A stretch of 64,000 nt of DNA from NCBI RefSeq assembly GCF_949628215.1, contig NC_134311.1, forward strand, positions 78,238,090-78,302,089. The letters run 5' to 3'. Below, in pieces: positions 1 through 13,700 of the stretch. Both the position numbers and the translations under genes were made by a program. The stretch's first letter is position 1. Each line of letters opens with the position of its first letter. The notes below the pieces were generated by a model. It did not search any database and was not told the origin of the DNA. It saw only the letters and a program-made list of their open reading frames with translations. This stretch comes from Phalacrocorax aristotelis. Its lineage: Eukaryota; Chordata; Aves; Suliformes; Phalacrocoracidae.

Positions 1-480
1 GACCCCCAGCTCCACAGATCCCTGCTCAGACCCTCTGGCCTTCCCTAAGGTTGAGTAAGTGCTTTTGGGCTCCCACCTTCACCATCTGTACAATGCACCA
101 GCGCCCATCTCACAGGCCACTGGGTATAAAATTCAGGGAACAAGGAAAATGAGGATGATTCTACTCCTTTGTAGACAATATTCCTGGGAAAATATAAGTA
201 TGGATGGGGGAAAAGTGGATTTCTGGTTTTCATCCTCTTTTCTGTGGTCACTATTAAGGAAATGTGTCACAGGAGATGTCTGAAGAATTGTATTTAGACA
301 TAAAAATTTGGTCAAATGTCTGCTTTCTTCCGGAAATAGGTTTAGAAATTAAACAGAAAGCTGACAAAGCTGACACTTTTGGATGAAAAATAAAAACCTC
401 AATTCTTTCTTAGTGTCACATTTTTTTATATTTTTTTAAAGAATGGTTTTAACATTATTTTGTTTTAATCCAGGGGGAGT

Positions 481-550
481 AATTTTTCCAAGGTCACCCA
501 CTGCAGTAGTGGGAAGAAGGACTTGAGCCCCATCTCCTCTAAGAAATCTG
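481..550 (+). repeat. Ancient L3/MIR-like repeat fragment
   Basis: The segment has the wording of the conserved L3/MIR tail: a 'ccaaggtcaccca' block, then a tagtggga-like stretch and 'acttgagccc'. It is short and diverged, so the family call is tentative. Confidence 0.4.
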
Positions 551-2470
551 CTTAAAAATAATGATCTGGGAGAAAACCTGGCTGCTGACACTAACCATAG
601 GACTTTCTTATCTAGCTGCTCTGATCAATAGGTTTGCTTTCCCTATGTAGCTGATAGATCTTGACTTTTTGAGTCCAACAGCAACTTTTGCAATGCCAGC
701 TGATACAGGGCCATGGAGGCTTGTGGTCATTTCTCAATAGCAGGGGATTTGCTGAAGTAAATCAGATCTGGAGTCACTGAGAGGGAATTAATGTGAAATG
801 CCTTGATATTAGTTTTACAGTCGCTTTAATAGGCATAACTACACTATTAAACTGATCTGCCTGTATTTAACTCTTATTTGTACTCGAGTGGAATGAATGT
901 TTTCCTTTAGGAAGGATGAATTTTACAGAGTAAAGAGCTATCATAAAAGTCCCAAATGCCTCAGCAATAATGACGTGACAGCTTGCAGCCTAAAACCCAG
1001 ACTATTTATTCTGTGGTAGTGCCTTAAAGTCCTATTTTACCCCCTTCCCGACCTCCTCTTCTCCCTCAGCCCAATTACACTTCCAAAATGTCTCTGAAAC
1101 GGTGGTGTTGGGCACGCAGCTGGTTAGACCTTGGGTAGTCACACACAACTAAAATCGTCTTCTTGCTGCAGCACAGCAACTCCTGACTTCAGCTCGAGTC
1201 AGCTCCTTCTCCATGTTGTTGTGTTATGTGGTGGAGAACAGCCTCACCTAGATCCCAAACGGGACCTTGATAAATCAAGGCTTTATAAGAAGTTGCATCT
1301 TGTACCGGTCTGGTACAAACATGAGCTGGCTGCACCCTCAGATTTGGGTTAGTTATGCTAAAGAGTAGGAAAAGTGTTTTCTGATGTTTTTTAGAGATAA
1401 GTCATCCTTTGCCCATGAGTGACGGTAGCTATACCATTTCGTTGTAGAAGCAGGGAGGCTGCAGTTGAAGTGGGCCAGCAGCCGTGGGGCCGTGCCAGGA
1501 TGGGGTGGGCACCTGCATTGCTCACTCCCCTGCTGTGATGACCACCAGATTCTCAAAGCTGCTTCCCACCTGGGCACAGAGACCCGGGGAGGGGGGAGCC
1601 AGTGTTGGTGGCTGTTGGGCTGTGAAAATCAGGAGGGAGAGACCCAGCAGACTGGGGTGAGCTTATCCAGATCCAGTGGCCATGAGGCCAGCAACAGGGA
1701 GGATATTTTAACATCTTTAAATCCTCCATACAGTCTTTGTGGCAGACAGCGGGGCGAAAAACCTTTAATCTTGCTTGTAAAGTTGAGGGGTAGAAATTCA
1801 TGGCTGGAGGTGAGGGCTGGAAACACACAGAACAACCCTGCAGACATCTCTTTCTTGCTTTCAGGATATTTTTTAGGAATTCTTTTTCTTTTTTTCCCTC
1901 TTCTTGGCTCTTTCTTTCAAGTGAAGCTCATGCAGACTTGTCACAGGTCAAGAAAAAGTTAAGCCATGATGTGTAGAAGATGAATGGACTTTTAAAATCA
2001 ATTTTGTTGTCCCCGGTGTCAGCGGGGTGCCAATCACTTTGTGCTGGTGCTGCCCGGTTCCTCTGCCGGTATCGTTAGGAGGCGTGGGCAGCATTCATTA
2101 CAGGGAGGCTAAGTCTCACTGCCTGTTAATGGAGTTGAGCTGCCTGACCTTAATGTGTGACTGATATCTAATTTGAAGTTTCTCTGGACATCAGCAGGCT
2201 GTAACAGAAACAATACAGGTCCGGCGACGCAAAGATTTAGCCCCAAGAAGAGAGAAAAATAAATTAAATTTAGTAATTAGTAAAAATCCTTGGGGCCTAG
2301 AAGCCACAAATGGAAGTAAAAAATGTGTATTTTTTTCCACTTTTCAACGATATGGGTTCTTGGTAGTGTCTCCTGTGCTGTGGGGAGGAGTGTGGTATTT
2401 GCCCTGGACCTGTGGGAAATTTTGAGATGCTGCTGGCCCCATGCAGATGGGTGCATCTCCAGCCCCATAG

Positions 2471-2495
2471 CCACCCCCCACCCCCCCACCCCACC
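2471..2495. repeat. C-rich tract with four G runs on the - strand
   Basis: The + strand carries runs of six, seven, four and three C separated by single A bases. The - strand therefore has four closely spaced G runs with one-base loops, a standard G-quadruplex pattern. It lies in the presumed RNF165 intron 1. Confidence 0.7.
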
Positions 2496-5400
2496 CTGGT
2501 CTCCTGTGTTTCACTGAGATGCACAGGCCCTGTCAGCTCGAGACCCTCATCCGTGGGGTCCCTCCTGATGCACCCATCGCCCCTTGAGGTCTCTGCTTGC
2601 AGGTGTGTTACCTGCAGCAACTGGGCTCCCTTTGGTCCCCATCTGGCCTTGGGGATGTTCACCTGTTAAAAATCCATCTGGGTGCCCAAAGTGGACGTGG
2701 TCACCCCCCATTCCTGGTGCTCAGTGGCAGTCCTTGCTCTGGTGGGAAGTGCAGGCAGCAGTTTGAGGACTTCTGTGCAGCTGGGTCACAAATTGGACTG
2801 GATCGAGGCTGTTTTCCTCCCATCCCACAGGGTTTTAAGGCCGGGGGAAAGAAGTCGAAATCTCTGCCTGTGCCTCAGCACTTTGGGGTCTGCCTGGGAC
2901 CCAGCACTGGCCAGTTCCTGCTCTGCAAGTGCCAAAGGCAAAAGGTGTGAGTATGTGCCCAGGCTGGGACCATCAACCAGGTTTATAGCCCGTTCCCCTC
3001 TCCCCATGAGCTGCACTTTCCCCTTGGTGCAGCAGGGGAGGCAGGTGAGGTACAGGTGAGGGCTGCCCAGCGTAAGGCTCTTGCAGGAAAAAGTAAAATT
3101 GGAGTATGAGCCCACCATCCCAGCTGTTTGGCAGGGAAAAGCGTGGTCCCTCCTCAATCTGGAGCAGATGAAGACATCTCTCTGGAGCCAGGAGGAAGCT
3201 CTGGGCCGGCATGGTGCCAGCTAAAAGATTGAATTGCTATTTCCTAAATGCCTCCTGAACATCTAGGGCAATGACTTTGTAAAAGGTGCTGTCATCCTTT
3301 GGAAAGGAAAGGTCTCCACTCCCTAAGATTCAGGATTGACATACATAGACAAAGCTGAGCTGTCTTGTGGTCTGTAAACCTGCTGCCCACCCCCCTGGGA
3401 CTGACCCAGTGCCCTCTGGGATGAGCCTTTCTGCTCTTAGTGATGCGTGCCTATGGCTTGCAGGGTGGAAAACTGCCTGCTGCTAGGAAAAACGGTTCAT
3501 GTAAGGCAAAAAAGGGGTATCTAGGCTGCTACTGGTAGAAACTCAGCCCTGTTGTTCTTCTTTGGTTCATCTTACTTGCAATGGTAACACTAATCAGCAT
3601 GGGAGCCCTGGGTGGGATGGTATCTGTAAAAGCCCTGAAAGCATGGGGTGATGTAGGAGGCCTTGGCTGGTTGTGGGGAAAAGTGTGGCTTCAGCCCCTG
3701 AAACCGCCAAGAGGCAGTGGGAAAGGAGCAGCGTGGCAGCGACCTGCAGTTGTACAAGTTCTCCCATGAAGAGGTCTTCGTGGGAGATGCTCGAAGGAGA
3801 GGGTCTGGTGTCTGGTCCAGGGTCCACCATCCATTGCTCCTGCTGCCCAGGACAGCTTTGTCCTCTGCCCAGCTCCCGTCTCCTCCTCTGTAAAGCAGGA
3901 TGCATTAACCAGCCTGCTTCTCACTGCACTGGGTAAGTGTCCCTCCATGCCATTTATGTACAGAAAAAGCTAATTTTGGTGTGCTGTGATTCACCATGGC
4001 TCTAAAAGTCTGCTTGAAGGCCCTGCAGAGGAACCAAAATCAAACAAATTTCAGATGGTCTCACAAATGAAGCTGAAAGGTCATAACAATATCAAGGAGG
4101 AGGTCGTGTGCAGCACTGCAAGCCTCTGCTAAATATCAGCCAAAGATTAGCCCATCCTCTCTGAAAGGCCAAGAACTATAAAGGGTCTGAGTTCCTTCTG
4201 CCACATGTTCAAAATCGTGTCTAAAAATGGCACAAGCCCCCTGTGAAAGGCAGGTGCAACTTCAGGAACCGCAGATTCAAGGGAAAATGTCAGGCCAGTG
4301 AGGTATGTGAAAATGAATTTGGAAAATTCTTAGATATTTTTTTTTTTTAAAGCCAAATGGGATTTGTAGATTGTGTGGCTTGTGTTAATTAATTTGGTGC
4401 TTTGCCAAATATCATCATCCCAGTTTAATCAGCAGTTGGGAAACAGTGCGTTGTCCATCTGCCAGCCTCCTGTCCTGGGGGTGGCCTCAATGGATGGACA
4501 AGCATTTTGAAAGATTAGTTTCTAGGGGAGGAGGAAAGATTAAGCCAGTCTGAGACTGATGAACTGCTTTTTTAGGCCCCCAATGAGGTGGGAACTGTCA
4601 GTCCCATCGGGCTATGGTCTGCTGTGTGGCTGCATCTGCTTGGCCACTTCTGGATGTCCTTTAGGTACATCACCACATTTTTTGAAGATCTGGTCTTTTA
4701 AAGGCTTCATCTGATGTGAAAGTTGCCCATGCAGGGAGATGAATTTCATCTGGGAAAAGCAGAATCAAAGCATCAGTTTAACCAGGGGGTTAGATTCTTG
4801 TGGGAAGAGCTCATAAAAGGCTGCAGTCTCCTCCCCAATGCCACCAACCTTCTCCTAATAGTATTGTGCTAATTAACTGGCAAATTCCTCGGCTCTTCTG
4901 CTGGCATGGATCGCTGGTCTAACTGGGTTCAGTAATTTTCCCTAGACCAATTTCTGGTGTCTGAAAGTTTCCCACAGCCTCCAGAGGTCCAAGAGCAGGA
5001 GTTGGAGGAGCAGCTGCACCTCACACCCATTAAAACCAGTAAAAGCCCATACCTGGCACACTGCAAACATGAAATAACCCATCCACATGAGAGAAAACTC
5101 ATCTCATATGTGGCGGGCAGTGACTGATCCTGAAAACATGTGGGTGGATGCACTAGCTAAGTTAAAAAGCCTGGTGTGCAGAAAGCCCTCGGGATACATG
5201 CTTTCCCTGCCACAGCATCCCCCTTTCCTTTCCCCACAGCTGACAGCTCACCTGACTCCAGTCACTATTTGTATTTATGGGGGCACTTAACCAGCCCTAT
5301 AACAATAATTTATGGGTTATTGTGCAACTTGTAACCAAAAACTTCTTCTTTGTTTTGTTGTCTCTGTTAAAAGTGGCACCCACAGCCCCAGGAACTGAAT

Positions 5401-6804
5401 CCCCTCTGAATGCCAGTTGTGTTTCTCAACAGCAAGGCTGGCTTTGGAAAGGAAGATAACAGTGGCAGCCTGGTGCTGCTGATGGGCTTCTTCAAGGGGG
5501 TTTTCTGGTCCAGTGGGGCTGAGGGCTGCGTAGCCTCCCTGCCTGCTGTGTACCCGCTGTGCTTGCTGGCGATGCTGAATGGCAGTGTGTAGATTTCCAA
5601 GGTAGATGTAATAAAAACAAAGTCCACGTGAGAGAGGAGAAATGTTTCTGTCTGAGTGGGCTTGGCAAAACCACTGTCAGGAATGGTAAAAATCATAACG
5701 GGAGGTCAGCTCAGGTCCCAGCCGGGCGGTTTGCTTCTGCGCATGATGGGAGGAGGCAATCCTTTGAAAGAAAACGGTGAAGGGAGACAAACTCAACTGC
5801 CACAGCCTTGGTAACGCTTCCTTTGGGTGTCTTAAGGCCACCTGGTTTGGCTTGTCCCCTGCTGAGAAGCAGTTTCAGCAGCAGCACAATGCCCATCACC
5901 TCCCCCTGGACCCTGAAGCTCTCCATCCCACGAGGTGCCCATCACGTCCAACCAAGGGGCTGATGTCATATAAGGATTCCAGACCCAGCCCAGTTTCCCA
6001 CCCCGCAAAGCTCAATTTAGCTCTGCCTGAACTAATCTAATGAGAGCAGACTGCTGGAGGTTGTGTTTTGCTTGAAAGAGAGATCAGGCTTTGCTGCTGG
6101 GGTCCCTATCGTCCTCCCCTGCATCGTCCTCATCTGCTCAAGCCTCTCATTCCTCCCATGGCAGCTGGAAAAGACATGAAACTAGGGGTTGCATACTGTC
6201 CTCCCTTATCACCCAGTTTGGTTCATTCTGGATTTGTTTGTAGTTTCTGGGTCTTTAATATTCACACGGATTAATCTTTTGGCTCTGCAACAGCTTTTCT
6301 GTTTGAGGTAGCTGGTTTTGCTGCTTTAAACTAGTTTAATTACTGGCACCCTATTGTCTTTAAAACTAAAGGAAAAAAAAAAGCCATTTATTGACAGCAA
6401 GCACAGGCAGCGCAGACCCACCACTGCCGTCTTTCCCGCAGACAGACTGAAGCCAGTGTGTGTGGGTTTGCAACAGACACAACTGGCACCAGCCTGATGT
6501 TAAGCAAATGCTTCCCAACCGCGGACCATGCCTGGTGTTTTCTCTAGAGACCCGGTTGTGGGGGCTGGATTATGTCTTATGTGAAAAAGAGGTGGGAAGT
6601 CCTTGCTGTGGTTGGAGGTAGCTTTGGATGCAGCGTTGTAATTTATCCACCAAAAAATTCCTGCAGTGGCCTCATTGCAGCAGGAGGATGCTTCTTCCTT
6701 GGGTACAATGCCATGTCAGAGGAGTTTCACATGAGTGACTTCTTGCTGTGACATCTCCTACGTGCTTTATAATGTGGCTTGTGTTTGTCAAGGACAGATG
6801 GCCC

Positions 6805-6923
6805 AAAGCTGGGACAGGGTGCTGGGCCATCTTATCTACACTGGGCTCTTCCTGGAAAGGTTGGACTAGATGATCCCTGAGGTCCCTTCCAACCTGGGAT
6901 TCTGTGGGTCTGTGAATCTGTGA
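6805..6923 (+). mobile_element. CR1 LINE, 3' tail fragment
   Basis: It reads 'gctgggccatctta' then 'ggttggactagatgatccctgaggtcccttccaacc' in two parts, and ends in imperfect ATTCTGTG-type repeats, as expected for the 3' end of an avian CR1 in forward orientation. It is a 5'-truncated, moderately diverged copy with no coding capacity. Confidence 0.85.
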
Positions 6924-9900
6924 AAGTGTACCTGTATATTTGGGTTTTTTTCTTCCGATTCACCAACCCCTCATTCAGTGAGTCACCTCAATCCTGTGCA
7001 AATCGACACTATATGTGGGCTGTTCCATTCCTCCTGGAGACTACACGTACACAGGGCTGGTGGCAGGCTGGGACCTCCTGGGACAAGGGGTGGGCTCTGC
7101 AGCACGAGCTGCCCACCTTGCTTCCTGCCAGCAGATTCCCTGTATCTCTCTTGCAAGTAATTCTTTGCTGGGTCTGCTGGTATTTGGGGGGACTGAGACA
7201 TGGAAAAAGTGCGTGGGGAGGATCTGTGCGTGCAGCTGGGTTGCAAGCCCAGCGTCGAGGTGAAGAACTTGGTGGGAGGCTGTTTTGCAGGAAAATCTCA
7301 GACCCTGTAGTGTTACCTTCAATCTTCCCTCCCAGCAAATGGGTACGTGGCTCAGAGGGGACAACGGGTGGATCCCCACCGCCAGGAAAGGACATCGGCC
7401 TAAAGTTACATCTGCCTAGTCCTCCTTGGGGCATGTTGCACAACCCTGACCCAACATCAGCCCAACTTCCCATACCAGTGCAAGGTTCACATATCCGGCA
7501 GCACCTCACTGCCTCCTGCAAAACATCCCACCCCTGAAGATAACAAAGCATTTGGAAAACAGCATCAGCTGGACAGTATCCCAGCATCCCGCTGGCAACC
7601 CTCTGATGTCTGGAGCTGACCATATGAGCAAAATCCCTGCTATTTCTCTCTGCTCCAGCTGAGGTGGACTTTTGAAGGGCAGCCAAACCCTCGGGCTGGG
7701 GGCTTGGGGCGTCTCCTTGGCTTTTGGCTGGAGTAGTAGCTGGCCTCGGTAGAGCAAACTGTGTTTGGGGTAAATCTGAAAGTGCTAAATCCTGGCAGAT
7801 ATCTGACAAAAACCAATGCTCACCCTGTGGCCAGTTACATAGCGCTGGGTTGCAATAAATGCCTGAACTCTAGAGAAGTGGGATGTCACAGGGGCGCAAT
7901 TAAAACCACAATCCATCCTCAAAACGTTACCGACATTGATTAAAGGGCTTGGGGAAATTTGCTGTGTTTTAGCTCTTTCTGATCATCAGGCTTAATGTGC
8001 CAAAGATCGAATAATCCAGGATTGCAAATCAGCCCCGGAAATCTTGGGCTGCAGTGCTGATATTGCACTGGGCGAAGGACATTGATCCTGTTAAAGAGCG
8101 GATATTAAAGCAGCAAGATATTTGAGAAATAGCATTGTGGACTGTGTGTATCTGAAAAAAACCTGCCATTATTCAGTGTAAGCTGCTTTTCCAAAATTAT
8201 CAGAAGGTAAGAAAAAATATCCCACACTTTTTTTCCCCCCATTTTACATGTTTAAGCCAAAAAAAAAAGAAAAGCTTATGAGATTTAAGCTATTTATTAC
8301 CAAATGAAACTGCATCTGGGCCATGTGCATCTGTGCCAAGTTTTGGCCTCATGAGAGCACAAACACTGAGAGTTACGAGCCCCTCAAAAGTGAGGTTGAT
8401 GACGGAAACATTGACTTAGTCTTAACTCTCTTAGGGATGCCAGATGCTTGTTAAGCTGTTTCAAAAGCTGGTTGCAAGGAAATGACATGCTGCCTGTGAT
8501 GTGGAGCTGTACCTGCAGCATCCTACCTGGTTGACCTGCTGGGAGACCTGCAGCCCTGCAGGATATTCTTGACAGAATAAGCAGGAGCTTGATTTCCTAT
8601 TCCCATTGTGGTGGAAAAGCGAGTCCCTTGCAATCATCCTCCTTTGACTTCAGGAGGGGGAAATACCCACAAGCAGGGGCATTTCCATGCCAGAAGGGGC
8701 AGCTGTTGTCACCTTCTCCATCCCACATCCCAAAATTAAGTCTTGCTGAAGTGAGTGACATCCTTTAGGAAACCATCCAGCCTGGTCTTTATCAGCCCCA
8801 GTGCTGAGGAAGTGATTTAGGCTGGGGGTAGGTGGTGCCTGGTGTTTCAGCCTGTGTTGACAGCAGGTGAGTCTCGGCCGATGAGTTTTGTCAGGTTAGT
8901 AATGAGGCTGATGAGCCTCATCCTGCCCAACCAGTGGTAGGTACCATTTTAGGCTGTGCTCAACTCTGGTTTCATCTTTGCTCTTTCTGATGTGGAGACC
9001 CAGGTCTCCTGCAGTGCCTCCCTCCATCGTGCATGCATGGCACCCTTGGGCCCCTCTCCAAGCCTCCTTCCTTGCTTTGACATCAATATAAGGAGCTTAT
9101 TGCTCCCACGTGACCCCACCCCCTGCTTTTTATATAGCAAACACTTGTGCCTTCAGATGCTGCTGGGGCTCTGGGAGCTCATGGTTTGCCGATTACCAAA
9201 AATCACTTTCCCTCAAATAGCCTGCCACCCGCAAATAGGACCTATATGGGGTTTTTTAGATGGATGACTTTACATTTAGCCCTATAAACACATATTTCTT
9301 GCTGTCTGGGTAGAGTTTTCCCTTATATGTTGTTACAGCAGGGCTTAGAAGCACTAACTCATGCCAGGACCTCATGCAGAAATGTAAAGCAAGAGCTATT
9401 TCTACATCGAGAAACTATGTTTTACTTGTATTTTAAACACAGGTCTCTCTCTCCTGGAGTGACACATACCTATAAAGTTCAGGGTATGAAGTTTAATAGA
9501 CAACAGGCTTCCTGAATCTTTGATTTTTAGCTACAGAATTCTTATTCATGGAACATAAAAGGGGAATTGCCAGGACGCAGCGCGTTGGGACTCGCAGTAG
9601 CTGGGGTTTTCCCAGACCTGAGTTCAACTCAGTTCAGCATAAAGAGCCTCTGAGCTGCCCCAACTCGTGCCAGCTTGCTGCTGGCACCCACCACTTCTCT
9701 TCAGCCTTCACCCTTGGGATGGACCATGGCCCTGGCTGCTGCTGCAGTGCTAGGAGCACAAACAGGTCCCTGCGTGGCACCTCCAACCAGTGCACAGTGA
9801 TGGTCTAACCTCCAAAGTCCTTCAGGTTAATTAAATCAAGAGGTCCAGTGGGGACTGGGAACTTGCAGGAGCTCCACAGATGCAAGACCCCATGCTGAGG

Positions 9901-10687
9901 GCTGCTCTTGGACAAGGCGGTGGGCGTGTGGGCTCAGGATAGGACCTTATGGTGTTTTATGGGGGACCGGCTAACCTTGCTGCATCCCATGGGCCCATCT
10001 ACCAGGACCCTTCTTTTCTCTCTTAAGAGGTAATCTTCTTTTTTTTTTTTTGTTACCTAGCATTTGTAAGATGTTCCTGTCTTCTGTATATTGCAATTTG
10101 GAAGAAATGCCAGCAGCTGAATGGCTCCTGCCTTCTGCCTTGTGGGGTGAGGAGGGGCATTTTTTGGTGTGGTTCTTGAGGGTTTTCTAAAAAAATCAAA
10201 AGGGACCATACAGTACATTGGCTTCCCTGGGTGGCAGGTCCTACACATGCTGCAGAGTTGCCCTCCTGGTTCTGCTGAGGGTCTCATACAGCCTGCTAAA
10301 TGCTGTGTACAGCACCTGGCATGTCTCTGCAAGGTTTAGGATGAAATCCAGAAGGTGACCTGCAACATGGGATCAACCGATCCATTTGCAAGCAGATGTC
10401 CCATGTCCTGACCCTCATCCTTGCCTCTCACCACTATGAACTCTATTAGCCCTCGGCATTAATAGTGGCACTAACAACACACGCAGCATTTGTCACCTCT
10501 CTTTAATAGCCGGTCTGACTTCTTGCTGCTCCCCAGGTCTGCGCTCTCTGTGAGGTCAAACAACTGTTTTTGGTGGGCAGATGCTAGGAGAAACAAAACT
10601 CAGAGCTGTGCTTTGCTGTCAAAACGTTCTGGACTTTGGGCTGATTTGCCAGGGAGCCAGCATTGAAGAAAGGCCGGACTGTTTTCA

Positions 10688-10746
10688 GTTGGACTCAATG
10701 ATCTTTAAGGTCTTTTCCAACCTAAATGATTCTATGATTCTGTGAC
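10688..10746 (+). mobile_element. CR1 LINE, short 3' tail fragment
   Basis: About 60 bases match the last part of CR1: 'ttggactcaatgatcttta', the TTCCAACC block, and the terminal ATTCTATG/ATTCTGTG pair. The copy is forward oriented and strongly 5'-truncated. Confidence 0.85.
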
Positions 10747-13700
10747 TGCAGAAACATCCCCCATCTAATCTGATGTGCTGCTCCCAGAAATGGCAAAACA
10801 CTCCACCCATTTTCCAAACCTGCTCCCTAAATCATTGCCGCTCTGGAGCTGTGTGGCTATGTTTCGTGGGATCTCCCACCTCTGGGCTTAAGCGGCAGAC
10901 AAATAAGTCAAGCAGGAAAACACAGCTGGTGATTACAGCCCCATCTGAAATGGGGTGGGGGGAAAAATCAATGCATGCAAAATGTAGGCAGATGGGATTG
11001 ATGCAAGTACCACCACCACCCTCCGAACAGCCTCTTCTCTGTTTTTAGGACAGGTTTCAAATGCTGCTCTGATCTATCCCTAGCAGGAAGGTTCAAAACA
11101 CGTCAGTCAAATTGTGCCCCATAAAGCACCTTTCTCTTCTTTGATGATAAGGGGAGAGCAGGATGGAAACCTTTGCGGGAAGTCCCTAAGGACAGGGAGA
11201 CAAGGTATGCGGAGAGGGGAGGGCTGGCACCAATGCCACTGGTCCTCACCGAAAAGCTGCGGAGGAGGGAGGGGATACTGGGGCTGGCACAGGATCGGGC
11301 TGCAGCCTTGCGGGACAGAGCAGTCCTATGCCCTAGGCTGTGCTGGGACTGTGGATAAGCCCTGGTTCCTGAGTCCCCACAGGGCACGGGCGTACTGAAG
11401 GACTCAGCTCCCGCCTGAGCTGCTGCAGCGTGGTATGCATTGATGCTGAGCAGATGCAGTTTTGAGACCAGGTGGGATCACAAAGCCTTTTGCTTAAACA
11501 AAGACAAGAGGTCTGCCGAGAGCATTGGCTCTTCCCATTAATGCCTTCTCGGGATAAGGGTTAAAGCTGCATTTGGATTTCAGGCCCACCAGGTCTGGCA
11601 GCATTTTGGTGGAGGGTTTCACTTTGGGCTGTCACAGAACTAAAAGGCTCCATGAGTGATGTAATGCACCTTTCATGATACTTCCAGGTCCCTGCAACAT
11701 CTGCCTGGGGTTCCCCCCATGGTTTTGGCTTTTTGCCTGTTTCTGGATGCCCTGCGTATCATTACTGGTAGGAAGGAGCTGCTACAAGCCCCCTGGACAG
11801 CCTTTAGGAGCAGTTAAGAGTGTTTTAAGGCAGGTGTTGAGTACTTCCAAATGCCTGGGGAAGGCTTTGGACACTGTGAAAGCAAGGAAACATTGGAAAC
11901 CCAAGTATTGAATTTCCCTTTCCAAACAACTGGCTCCAGCATATCACTGCCCGTCAAAGATGAAGGCTCGTGCATGCACAAGTCAGCACATTTTTACATT
12001 CCTAAGGGCAGGGATAGGCTTTCTCCAAGTGCTTCCCTGTTGCTCTCTGCAGGCAGAGCCAAGTAATAGACCAGTGTCATGTCAGGATTTTTAATTTTTT
12101 TATTTTTAAATTGAGGATTAATTCCTTCCCATTTAATTTTCCTGTTTAGAGGCTGGGATCTAATTCATGTGGATATAACACCCTGCTAGCAATATATAAC
12201 CACAAAACCATGATCTCTCTTGCCTGCTTTTACCAAAGGGGCCCCTGTTGCCCTCCAACTTCCTTTTCAACTTTTTTTTTTTTAAATTGGGCTAACAGTC
12301 CAAACCCTGGAGAAGAGCCATTGTGCCCAGGCGCCTGCCAATAAACTGGGAAAAACTACGATTTTGTTTGCTTTCCCCACCGTATGAAATGTAAAATGGG
12401 CTTGGGTTACACGTAGGAGTTGGCTGGGATAACGGGGGGGGAGAAGGGATGGGTGAGCAAACCAGGGTGCCTGGCTGAAGGCCAAAACCCCAATCACTGC
12501 CTGCAGTTCAGGTACTGGCCAAACCCTCTCTGCCCTCTGCAGCGGAGGGGTTTGACTCAGGTGTAAGCCCTGCAAATGGCTGAGCAGCCCAAAAACACTG
12601 GGGAGACTTGAGATGCAATGCTTGCTTTTAGTGCAGGATTTGAGGGTGAGCGATTCCTGTTGGCCATTCATCCTCCATCGTTTCCAACTGATGCCTTCAG
12701 ACCAAACAGAAATGAGAGAAGTCACAGAGAAGTTTTGCAATAACTCCACAGCTGGGTTTCCTCCCGTGACCTTTCCTGGCACACGTACAGAGCTGGGCCC
12801 AAAACCATGAGAAATGGGGTGGTTTGGGGAGGAAGAGCTGGGCTGGGTGGGAAACATCATGCCAGGCTGCTAGGGCCACCCATCCCTCCATGTGCACAAG
12901 AGCCTGGGAGGGGAGGAGTGAAATTGAGTCCATTAAATCTCAGAAAACATTTTCTTCCAGCACCGTTTGGCTTTTTTTTGTGTGTGTGTGTGATGATCCA
13001 AAAATCATAAATACACCCTCGAATACCATACATGAGAATAAAGCTATAATTAAGACATAGTGCCAAGTACAAAAGCAAAAAGACGGATTTAAGTGTAGCA
13101 ATGCTGCTGAATGGTTTCTCCTTCTTCCTCGGAAAATAGCGATGAATTCAAAACATTCCTGTGAAACATCATCTTCAACAAAACTTTTTCCCCCAAAGCT
13201 AGTGGAAAAGGGTTGCAGGAAAAAAAAACTTCAGCCAGTGCTGTATAAACAGCTGTCTCTCTCCTGTAATGGGACCAGGCTGCCAGCCATATCCCGTCCC
13301 TAGCTCTCACTGCTCCCCGTCCCCACCACTCAGCATCGGCTCAGCCCTGACATAAATACGCTGATAAATGCTGGTTACTACCAGTTGTAAGTAGTATTTT
13401 TTTGTTGAATGCTGAGCCTAAGCTCTGGAAGAAGTCCCACCTCGGCTTTTTTTGGGTACATCAGAGCTGCACAAGGTTTTCCCCCGTGGTGTGCAGGAGA
13501 GGAGGGGCTCTGCTCAGTGTTAGGGACCATGGGTGTGTATGAGCCTGTGCCCCAGCCACGCCAGCTCATGTCACTCAGCAGCTAAGAAGAGGCTTCATTA
13601 GGGTGAGAGGACATTGAGTGGGGATTGTACAAGCATGCATGCCCACTGCATGGTCCCCATCCTGACTCGGTCCCTGGCACTGCACAGCCCGGCCAAGTAA

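Noticed and set aside
1299..1319. Inverted repeat TGTACC-GGTCT-GGTACA
   Set aside because: Six-base arms with a five-base loop occur often by chance in 64 kb, and nothing nearby suggests function.
12282..12860. 192-codon - strand frame in the left intron
   Set aside because: No recognisable domain or conserved block. Likely chance.
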